Shown here piece by piece: positions 1 to 5,074 of a stretch of 6,563 nt of DNA. The stretch is from Sedimentisphaerales bacterium. GTDB lineage: Bacteria; Planctomycetota; Phycisphaerae; Sedimentisphaerales; Anaerobacaceae. Made by a program: the position numbers and the translations under genes. Positions within the stretch are counted from its first letter, which is position 1; each line of letters opens with the position of its first letter. The notes under the pieces are model-generated. The model was not told the origin of the DNA. It saw only the letters and a program-made list of their open reading frames with translations, and did no database searches. Where the stretch lies: assembly GCA_030630905.1 (NCBI GenBank), contig DAOVMB010000147.1, forward strand, positions 1 through 6,563. The letters run 5' to 3'.

Positions 1-336
1 ATCGAAGTATTCAAGAAATCCAGGCCCTGCCTGCTCGAACCGATCATGACCGTCGAGATCGAAATGCCGGGCGAATTCCAGGGCCCGGTCGTTGGTGACC
101 TCAACTCCCGGCGAGGAATTATCCTGGGAACCGAAACCCGTGACAGCTATACGGTTGTTCGAGCGAAGGTCCCGCTGGCAAGCATGTTTGGCTATGCCAC
201 GGTGATTCGCGGCATGACCAAAGGAACCGGCACCTTCTCGATGGAAATGTCACGCTATGCCAAGGTCCCGGCAAAGATCAGCGAAGTAATCCTCGAACAA
301 CACCGGGAGCAAAATGAGCAAACCGCCCGAAAATAA
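1..336 (+). CDS. Elongation factor G, C-terminal part (5' end outside window)
   Basis: This is the last 111 codons of a translational GTPase of the EF-G family, open from base 1 in frame 1 and ending at TAA 334-336. It covers the end of domain IV and domain V. The diagnostic stretches are 'LLEPIMTVEIEMPGEF', 'GDLNSRRG', 'VPLASMFGYAT', 'RGMTKGTGTFSMEMSRY' and 'KVP'. EF-G drives ribosomal translocation and, with recycling factor, ribosome splitting, in the cytoplasm. The GTPase domain is not in the window, so activity cannot be judged. The 'GTGTFSMEMSRY' segment resembles the mitochondrial-EFG1-like (spdEFG1) branch, which has G-x-G-E-[FY]-T-M-E-[YF]-S-R-Y, more than standard FusA, which has Q-G-R-A-[ST]-[YF]-[ST]-M-E-F. 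The exact paralogue is therefore left open. It converges on the gene ending at 558. The family assignment is secure; the subfamily is inference. Confidence 0.93.
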   Translation: MEVFKKSRPCLLEPIMTVEIEMPGEFQGPVVGDLNSRRGIILGTETRDSYTVVRAKVPLASMFGYATVIRGMTKGTGTFSMEMSRYAKVPAKISEVILEQHREQNEQTARK

Positions 337-440
337 TCTTACGCCGGTCTTGTAATAATCGAACGAGTATGGGCGGTTCGCTTTATCGACCTATCATCCC
401 CTCCATTTCTATTTATAGTCCATAACAAAATCATACGAGT

Positions 441-522
441 GTCATTCTGAACGGAGCGTAGCGCAGTGAAGAATCTCTTTCTCACATTATAATCCCAGAT
501 ACTTCGCTTCGCTCAGCATGAC
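441..522. repeat. MITE-like palindromic intergenic repeat
   Basis: Two imperfect inverted arms lie between the converging EF-G and beta-helix genes. The left arm (441-476) begins GTCATTCTGAACGGAGCG and ends GAAGAATCT. The right arm (497-522) begins AGATACTTCGC and ends CTCAGCATGAC. Its reverse complement, GTCATGCTGAGCGAAGCG, matches the left arm with a few mismatches, and the left arm carries about 10 extra bases. Repeats of this form, with GTCATTCTGA at one end and GAAGAATCT near the tip, are, from memory, scattered through intergenic DNA of many environmental bacteria. That recollection was not checked here. There is no ORF inside, so it would have to be moved in trans. At a convergent junction its transcript could fold from either strand and may help end both genes. 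An outer pair, GAGTGTC (437-443) and GACACTC (551-557), brackets it. Confidence 0.7.
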
Positions 523-557
523 AACTTAAAAGTGATTTCTCATTCTGTTAGACACTC

Positions 558-1883
558 TTATTTGTTACTGACGTTAAATCCGAGTTGTACGTTTCCCTCG
601 GATTGATTGACGATCCGTTCCGAACCTTTGAATAAATTCTCCGTGATGATAGCTCGGCTGACATTTTCTCCAAGCCGGATTTGCGGCCGGTCCTGTCGAA
701 ATTCGCATCCCCGAACCAGAACGGTGCCGCTGTCCACCTGGATCGCGTAACGATCGCCCTGCTTGCCGCCCCACTGGACAAACGTACAATCACTAAAGCC
801 GACGGTCCCCTTCCCTGCGATCTTCGCTATCTGGTTACACGGGCCCCAGAACGCGCAGTTCACAAAGCGGATGCTTCCCGTATTGCTTTTTTCGACTCCG
901 ATCATGGTCGGGTCCGGCCCATGAAACGATACGAACTCGCCATTCGTAATCAACAGCCCGTACGGAGCGCATTGCTCGACGACAAGGGCCGTATAGCAAT
1001 CGTCCGCTCCGATGCCGAGAAAGTTGCCGTTGCATATACCGCTTTTGCTCTTTATGAACTTATAGCCGACCTTGTACCCGAAGCAGAAGGTATTATAGAC
1101 ATACTGCCAGTCGGATTTGCCGAAGATAAACGCCTCGCCGTTTTCCATCTGCCACTGGAACAGCTTTGGTTTCATACTCCACCATGGATTAAAGTGGACG
1201 TTTTCGATTCGCCCTATATCGTAAATGGAATCGACCAGGATGCCCCGCCGGAGCGGCTGGCCATGAATGTCACGAATCAAGTGACGCTCGTTACGCGTTG
1301 CGTCGATACCGTTGTATGGATTGAGCATTTCCACGGCGAGAACCGCCGGATTTTTGCCTCGCATGGCGATTGCCCAGGGGTACGGCTTAGGTACGTCATC
1401 TATGTTTTGTTGAGGATAATACAGCACAACTCCCTTGAGGGTGCTGTTGGTGTTGAGGGTTATGAAAGCCGGCCCGTCCTCACTGCCCGCACCGCCCGTG
1501 ATTAAAAAAGTCGTGCCGTCATCCGTTGGCTTGGGAAGCCCCTTGTCTCGCAGGCCGTTATGTGCCGGGACCGATTGCCAGATACCAGCCAAAGTGACCG
1601 CATTAGGCACGTTCAAACTGCCGGCGAAGGAATAGTTGCCGCGCGGAGCATAAACAACGCCTCCGCCGGCTTTTCCTGCCGCGTCCAGTGCCTTTTGAAA
1701 TGCCGCCGTATCGTCCGTTTGGTCATCTCCGGCGGCACCGAAACTGCGGACATTGAAATAATCCGAAACAGGGCCTTGAACCGGTTCTCCGGCAAAGATT
1801 CCAACCGAAAATAAGAGCGATAACCCGAGAAAGAGTCGGCCAAACTGTTTCACCATACGTGCTTTCGAAAGACTGCAAACCAT
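558..1883 (-). CDS. Secreted right-handed parallel beta-helix protein, pectate-lyase-3-like
   Basis: This is a 441-residue protein, probably exported. Residues 1-31 look like a signal peptide: basic residues, then a hydrophobic core at about 17-30, with likely cleavage after 'GIFA'. The mature protein opens with the family signature 'FNVRSFGAAGD' (43-53), 'TDDTAAF' (56-62) and 'GGGVVYAPRG' (74-83), typical of pectate-lyase-superfamily and GH28-like beta-helices. The C-terminal half shows rungs: C343-A-F, C366-T-F, C393-E-F and N416-L-F recur every 23-27 residues, a Cys/Asn ladder along the helix. Such proteins usually bind or cleave acidic polysaccharides, but I cannot identify catalytic residues, so enzyme activity and substrate are unassigned. 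The start was set at ATG 1883 because AGGAG (1891-1895) precedes it by 7 bases and the upstream sequence matches a non-coding duplicate at 3043-3123. An upstream in-frame ATG at 1982 would give 474 residues and is rejected. It lies 124 bp after the pseudopilin-like gene, on the same strand. Confidence 0.85.
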   Translation of the reverse strand: MVCSLSKARMVKQFGRLFLGLSLLFSVGIFAGEPVQGPVSDYFNVRSFGAAGDDQTDDTAAFQKALDAAGKAGGGVVYAPRGNYSFAGSLNVPNAVTLAGIWQSVPAHNGLRDKGLPKPTDDGTTFLITGGAGSEDGPAFITLNTNSTLKGVVLYYPQQNIDDVPKPYPWAIAMRGKNPAVLAVEMLNPYNGIDATRNERHLIRDIHGQPLRRGILVDSIYDIGRIENVHFNPWWSMKPKLFQWQMENGEAFIFGKSDWQYVYNTFCFGYKVGYKFIKSKSGICNGNFLGIGADDCYTALVVEQCAPYGLLITNGEFVSFHGPDPTMIGVEKSNTGSIRFVNCAFWGPCNQIAKIAGKGTVGFSDCTFVQWGGKQGDRYAIQVDSGTVLVRGCEFRQDRPQIRLGENVSRAIITENLFKGSERIVNQSEGNVQLGFNVSNK

Positions 1884-1956
1884 TCTTTTACTCCTGTTAT
1901 TTATCCATCCAATTTCTGTTTTTTGCCGGGATTTGCAACGGATATCGAAAAAATCC
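1873..1956 (-). repeat. Leader repeat copy A (5' region and start of the beta-helix gene)
   Basis: This 84-base block matches 3043-3123 at 72 of 81 ungapped columns by hand alignment, with a 2-base and a 1-base gap. Read on the minus strand it holds a small hairpin, a run reading AATCCCGGCAAAA, the site AGGAG and the start codon followed by GTTTGCAG. Similarity stops 8 bases inside the coding region. The hairpin has a 6-bp stem, positions 1938-1943 with 1953-1958, and a 9-base loop. Since the copies differ by gaps that are not multiples of three, the block upstream of ATG 1883 is read as untranslated leader. Confidence 0.85.
1891..1895 (-). promoter_or_regulatory. Ribosome binding site of the beta-helix gene
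   Basis: AGGAG on the minus strand is separated by 7 bases from ATG at 1883-1881. It decides the start of the beta-helix gene: neither the longer start (1982) nor the internal ATG (1856) has a comparable site. The same AGGAG with the same spacing is kept in the duplicate leader (3061-3065). Confidence 0.8.
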
Positions 1957-2007
1957 GTCAAGGTTTTTTCCACGACTTGCAAATGTTATACCGAGCAACA
2001 CAAGAAT

Positions 2008-2799
2008 TTACCACCAGAAACACGGATTACCGAACTGTTGCCAGAACCAACGGTGTTCCATATCTTTGAAGTGCCGCCACTGCACGTGCCCATCGACGAA
2101 AAGGATATTCCCGCCGGTAGGCTTCGAGCCTGTTTTCAGATGGTTCGTTCTGTCATAAACTTGCCAGCGCGACCAGCAGCCGCCGGTTGCCCGAGTGAAG
2201 TCGGACTGGTCCCGGTCCGGTCCGTTGCTGGCGGTTACGTCGGCGATAAGCTCCACCGTTGCAGGAGCGCTCTTCGTCGTAGCAATGGATCTGACCCATT
2301 CCTTGGAAGCCGTGTTGTCGGGGCTCATAGGCGGATTCGTTCTGCCGCCGGCCGTATCGATGAACCAGAAGTATCCCATAATGCGATGGTAGTTTCTGCG
2401 GGTCGCTTCATCCTGTGGCTCCGGCTGAGTAAGGTTCTCCGGCGTGCCCGCTGGAAAGTTCTCGCCGTAGCGCCAAAAGATGATATTGTCTCTCTGACGC
2501 CAGGATGGGCAATAAAAGATATGGCGGTCGAAGGCGCCCGTCTCCAGAATGATATCCGTCGTCCAGTATGAAACGTCAAACAACCAGCGATCGACCACAT
2601 TCAAAGGCAGCTTGCCGTCGTAGTCGTCGGCGTACATGAACAAACCCAGGCCCGTGTTCTTCTCATTTTGGCCGCACACGGCGCGTCGGCCCTGCTCCCG
2701 GACCGTCCGCAACGCGGGCAAGAGAATGCTCAGCAAAAGCGCAATGATGGCAATCACCACCAGAAGTTCTATGAGTGTAAATCCTCTTTTTCTGTCCAT
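2008..2799 (-). CDS. Type II secretion/type IV pilus pseudopilin-like protein with H-X-DG C-terminus
   Basis: This is a 263-residue protein with a class III prepilin leader. M1-DRKRG6 is short and basic, cleavage is expected between G6 and F7, F7 would be N-methylated, and Glu11 is the conserved +5 glutamate. The hydrophobic helix 'LLVVIAIIALLLSILLPAL' (12-30) follows. Next comes 'CGQNEKN' (42-48) with 'YADDYDGKLP' (56-65), and near the end 'NILFVDGHV' (231-239), with His220 upstream. This matches the short proteins annotated as prepilin-type N-terminal domain plus H-X9-DG domain, which planctomycetes, lentisphaerae and relatives carry in large numbers. Here 15 residues, not 9, separate His220 from Asp236-Gly237. 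Their job is unknown; surface or periplasmic pseudopilus-like assembly is inferred. No secretion ATPase or peptidase gene is nearby, so processing would need machinery encoded elsewhere. AGGTG (2807-2811) lies 7 bases before ATG 2799. A promoter stands at 2846-2874. Confidence 0.88.
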   Translation of the reverse strand: MDRKRGFTLIELLVVIAIIALLLSILLPALRTVREQGRRAVCGQNEKNTGLGLFMYADDYDGKLPLNVVDRWLFDVSYWTTDIILETGAFDRHIFYCPSWRQRDNIIFWRYGENFPAGTPENLTQPEPQDEATRRNYHRIMGYFWFIDTAGGRTNPPMSPDNTASKEWVRSIATTKSAPATVELIADVTASNGPDRDQSDFTRATGGCWSRWQVYDRTNHLKTGSKPTGGNILFVDGHVQWRHFKDMEHRWFWQQFGNPCFWW

Positions 2800-2845
2800 G
2801 GCAACACCTCAATTTCTTCGTGGACACCTCTGGAAACGATAAGTT

Positions 2846-2874
2846 ATTATACTATCGCTCCAAAGGAGAATCAA
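2846..2874 (-). promoter_or_regulatory. Sigma-70-type promoter of the pseudopilin-like gene
   Basis: On the minus strand TTGATT (2874-2869) is followed after 17 bases by a perfect TATAAT (2851-2846). Transcription should begin near 2839, giving a leader of about 40 bases with a GAGGTG ribosome site before ATG 2799. The spacer contains CTCCTTTGGAG (2868-2858), a 4-bp inverted repeat with a 3-base centre. This promoter indicates that the pseudopilin-like gene can be expressed apart from the ceramidase-like gene upstream. Confidence 0.72.
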
Positions 2875-2914
2875 CAACAAACCGCATAAAATGACACACC
2901 CGGCTATTGAGTGA

Positions 2915-2933
2915 GCAGAACATGTTATTCTGC
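2915..2933. repeat. Inverted repeat GCAGAA-N7-TTCTGC
   Basis: This is a perfect 6-bp inverted repeat with a 7-base centre (CATGTTA), 41 bp upstream of the -35 box of the pseudopilin promoter. Size and place would suit a regulator binding site, but nothing identifies a regulator. It has no T-run on either side and is not a terminator. Confidence 0.35.
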
Positions 2934-2981
2934 CGAGGAAACACGACCGGTCAGAATTACTGAGAAAAGTCCCACGAACGA

Positions 2982-3013
2982 CTTGACAGCGGATAATTGA
3001 GCGTAGTGTCAAG
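2982..3013. repeat. Inverted repeat CTTGACA-N18-TGTCAAG
   Basis: Perfect 7-bp arms at 2982-2988 and 3007-3013 enclose 18 bases. The right arm runs directly into an A7 tract and the GGTGGCTGTCCC tag next to leader copy B. This arrangement may be the end of a lost small mobile element; that is inference, as no transposase or target duplication is visible. Confidence 0.4.
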
Positions 3014-3053
3014 AAAAAAACCGGTGGCTGTCCCTCGTATTCCTGCAAACCAT
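3009..3053 (-). pseudogene. Remnant start of a lost gene behind leader copy B (14 codons)
   Basis: AGGAG (3061-3065) sits 7 bases before ATG (3053-3051), exactly as in the beta-helix gene. The reading frame starts M-V-C, as that gene does, then diverges to R-N-T-R-D-S-H-R-F-F-S and stops at TGA (3011-3009). No homology to the rest of the beta-helix gene continues past the first 11 coding bases. The simplest reading is a paralogue whose body was deleted or replaced, leaving the leader and start codon. A true leader peptide, or chance capture of the leader as a dispersed repeat, is possible. Confidence 0.45.
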
Positions 3054-3123
3054 TCTTCTGCTCCTGTTATTAAGTCATCCAATTCCTGTTTTGCCGGGAT
3101 TTTCAATGGATATTGAAAAATCC
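3043..3123 (-). repeat. Leader repeat copy B (orphan)
   Basis: This is the second copy of the block at 1873-1956, about 1.2 kb away in the same orientation. It keeps the AGGAG site, its spacing, the ATG and the next 8 bases. The hairpin is also kept: TGGAT (3107-3111) pairs with ATCCA (3120-3124), and one base pair has changed on both sides relative to copy A (C-G there, T-A here). An in-frame TGA (3077-3075) lies just upstream of its ATG, so the block is not translated from further upstream. Confidence 0.85.
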
Positions 3124-3162
3124 AGTGGTGGTCCCAAGTTTTCCGTAGTTTTCTGAACGTCC

Positions 3163-4707
3163 CTAATTATCTCGATCAGCTTGATCCAGATATGAAGTTC
3201 GCAGCCGGGCGGAGGTATCAATGGACTGAACCGAAATGCTGCTGGATTTCGTCCAGAGTGAGTCGATGATACTCACGGTCCGATCGACAAGTACATTTCC
3301 GCCTTCCGGGCCGACCAGGCTGCTGTGGACGACGGCGCTGTAGTGGCCTCCCCGAATTGCTTTCTCGGTAGGCAGATAAGTTCCCGGACCCGCCAATTGT
3401 ACGATAAATGTCTGAACCGCTCTGCTGCGGGCCTTCATCCGAATCCCATAGTCGGCGAACAGCTCGAACGAATTCGTAGCTATGGCGACATCCCCGATTC
3501 GCAGGACATGCAATTCCATCTCATGCGTTGGCTTTGGATCGACCCTCTGTCTATCAAACCGTTTTACGGTCATCTCATACCATTTCATCCGCCGATACTC
3601 CCGCGCCGCCGCTTTGGGATTCTGCTTGATTTGAGCGGCAGCTTTCTCGACCGCCGCTTTCGCCTCGGCGTATTCCGAGTCAATGACCAAACGCATCGGC
3701 AGGTAAATTGTCTCTACCTTGTGGATCAGAGGGACATCCGCATGTCGGTCGTTCTTCACGGTTTCATAGGCATCGTTCACAGCTCTCACGATGCGACGAG
3801 CAATCTCATCCAAACGAGTCAATCCCCGGAGCTTGCGCATTCGCTCATCAGCCGCTTCTCTGTACATCAAGTGCGGTGATTGATCACCGGAAGCACCCGT
3901 CCAGCCCAACACGCACAACTGCTCGCCAAATCGCTTACGCAAAGCCTCGCGCACCGGATGCCAGAAATCGGCGTTGACGGTTGACCTCGACTCGACCTCC
4001 TGCGAGGGGCAAGAAACATTAACAACGGCACCCACCAGCTTACCCGAGTAGTTCCAGAAGAATAATGTGTTGACATCGTGATCCTCGTATCCCTCGATAT
4101 TCCGGAACGCGGCTACGTCGGTCTTGCCATACATCCGCGCCGAGCCGTCAGCGTATACGGCGCGACGGTTGTAGGCCACTACGGCATGGCTCAGTCCCCA
4201 CGTAACACTTCCCGCACTTCGACTGTTCCACGCTTGAACTATCGCATCGGTAACACGCTCAGCAAGGAAGGATCGATACTGTTCTACCTGTATCACTCCC
4301 TCGCGTGGAATGGGGTATTTATCGAGCAATAACACGGGGGCGGTATGCGTATGTGTGCCATTGAGAAACAGCTTCCGGGTGTCCAAATCGGACAGACGTT
4401 CTCGTACAGCTTTACGGACAAGCTCCAGCACCTCCGAGGGGATGTACAGCAGGTCGCACGATACCATGATCGCCATATCACTGGACAAACCGTCCTGGCG
4501 AGACTCCAAAGCAATCACATTTGCAGTGAGTGGTGTTTCGACCGTATTGGCGATTCGCAAATGAAATTGCCCGGAAAGGGCAACCGGTTCTTTTGGAGTA
4601 ATATCAATCACAGCCGTTCCAACCATTAATTCGGTAGCGAATCCTCCCGGCGACGACATGAGAATGGCCACAAGGAATCCGACCATGACAAGAGATTTGC
4701 GAAACAT
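3163..4707 (-). CDS. Secreted neutral/alkaline ceramidase-like hydrolase
   Basis: This 514-residue protein has a signal peptide: F-R-K, a hydrophobic core at about 6-18, and likely cleavage after A24. The body matches the neutral/alkaline non-lysosomal ceramidase N-terminal domain: 'VGTAVIDITP' (29-38), 'NGTHTHTAP' (116-124, with His119 and His121 as candidate zinc ligands), 'GDQSP' (274-278, Ser277 aligned by motif with the catalytic serine in G-D-V-S-P-N of true ceramidases), 'SFELFADYG' (413-421, candidate ligand Glu415) and 'GTYLPTEKA' (442-450, candidate Tyr444). Where true ceramidases have a second zinc histidine, this protein appears to read 'NVSCPSQEV' (230-238) with no histidine. The protein is shorter than true ceramidases (over 600 residues) and appears to lack their C-terminal immunoglobulin-like domain. 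Amide hydrolysis outside the cytoplasm is therefore plausible, but ceramide as substrate is doubtful. Planctomycetes carry many such relatives. ATG 4707 is preceded by AAAGGG at moderate distance; it is the only start giving a basic n-region. Confidence 0.82.
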   Translation of the reverse strand: MFRKSLVMVGFLVAILMSSPGGFATELMVGTAVIDITPKEPVALSGQFHLRIANTVETPLTANVIALESRQDGLSSDMAIMVSCDLLYIPSEVLELVRKAVRERLSDLDTRKLFLNGTHTHTAPVLLLDKYPIPREGVIQVEQYRSFLAERVTDAIVQAWNSRSAGSVTWGLSHAVVAYNRRAVYADGSARMYGKTDVAAFRNIEGYEDHDVNTLFFWNYSGKLVGAVVNVSCPSQEVESRSTVNADFWHPVREALRKRFGEQLCVLGWTGASGDQSPHLMYREAADERMRKLRGLTRLDEIARRIVRAVNDAYETVKNDRHADVPLIHKVETIYLPMRLVIDSEYAEAKAAVEKAAAQIKQNPKAAAREYRRMKWYEMTVKRFDRQRVDPKPTHEMELHVLRIGDVAIATNSFELFADYGIRMKARSRAVQTFIVQLAGPGTYLPTEKAIRGGHYSAVVHSSLVGPEGGNVLVDRTVSIIDSLWTKSSSISVQSIDTSARLRTSYLDQADRDN

Positions 4708-4788
4708 CAGATCGCCCTTTCATTGAGGTCTTTTCTTATCTCCCTTCGGTTATGCTCAGGGTATATTGAAAAAACGTCACGAATATCA

Positions 4789-4818
4789 TGTATAGAGAAC
4801 CCCAAACAGATGCATCAA
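4789..4818 (-). promoter_or_regulatory. Candidate promoter of the ceramidase-like gene
   Basis: On the minus strand TTGATG (4818-4813) and TATACA (4794-4789) are separated by 18 bases, each with four of six consensus positions. Transcription would start near 4782, leaving a leader of about 75 bases before ATG 4707. The match is moderate and other AT-rich stretches in this spacer could compete. Confidence 0.4.
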
Positions 4819-5017
4819 AAAACCAACATTTTGCATCCGTAAAATTTAATTTAGCACACGTGAGTCTGTTTGTCACATATTTTTCGTGGGAATTGGAAGT
4901 AAGAGCATAAGGCAGATATTGAGGCTTTCGGATTTTCTATTTTCGTCCGAAATGGTATGAAACAAAACAGATATTTGATACAATTGTAGATATATTGGTA
5001 ATCCTAGATTTAGAAGC

Positions 5018-5042
5018 TGGGGGGATTCGTAATACGCCCCCA
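5018..5042 (+). promoter_or_regulatory. G-tract/C-tract hairpin in the tex leader
   Basis: TGGGGG (5018-5023) pairs with CCCCCA (5037-5042), and inside the loop CGT (5028-5030) can pair with ACG (5034-5036). It ends 32 bases before the TTG start of tex. No T-run follows it on the plus strand, so a terminator is unlikely. It could shape the 5' end of the tex transcript or be a protein site on DNA. Confidence 0.4.
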
Positions 5043-5074
5043 ATAAAGATTAATTTATTTTGAGAGAGCGACAA

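Larger units (their letters stand above)
2800..3162. other. Intergenic region with promoter, leader duplicate and inverted repeats
   Basis: This 363-bp gap holds no convincing gene. From right to left it contains about 40 bp after the ceramidase-like stop with two GGGAC tags, leader repeat copy B with a 14-codon remnant ORF, a tag reading GGTGGCTGTCCC on the plus strand (3024-3034), a 7-bp inverted repeat (2982-3013), a 6-bp inverted repeat (2915-2933) and the promoter of the pseudopilin-like gene. A 79-codon frame (3048-2809, TTG start) crosses all of these and is not regarded as a gene. Confidence 0.7.
4708..5074. other. AT-rich divergent spacer between the ceramidase-like gene and tex
   Basis: This 367-bp spacer serves both outward-facing genes. 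Near its left end lies a candidate promoter for the ceramidase-like gene. Near its right end lie a G/C-tract hairpin (5018-5042) and a GAGAG ribosome site before the TTG start of tex. TTGATA (4975-4980) followed by GGTAAT (4997-5002) is a weak candidate tex promoter. TGCATC occurs twice, at 4811-4816 and 4832-4837, 21 bp apart, around the -35 box of the leftward promoter. I see no ORF or RNA gene here. Confidence 0.6.

Noticed and set aside
360..380. CGAAC-N11-GTTCG as an intrinsic terminator after EF-G
   Set aside because: The stem is only 5 bp, the loop is long and no proper T-run follows; it could arise by chance.
681..1505. A 274-codon plus-strand frame
   Set aside because: It lies opposite the beta-helix gene, which has a signal peptide and family motifs; the plus-strand translation shows no recognisable domain and no good ribosome site.
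1884..1982. A 33-residue N-terminal extension of the beta-helix protein (ATG 1982)
   Set aside because: It would bury the signal peptide. The same DNA is duplicated at 3043-3123 with 1- and 2-base gaps and an in-frame stop, so it behaves as untranslated leader.
2809..3048. A 79-codon minus-strand frame with a hydrophobic stretch
   Set aside because: It starts at TTG without a ribosome site, overlaps the pseudopilin promoter and several repeats, and matches no family I recognise.
3325..4629. Plus-strand frames opposite the ceramidase-like gene
   Set aside because: They are antisense to a gene with a signal peptide and conserved catalytic motifs, and show no domain or start signals.
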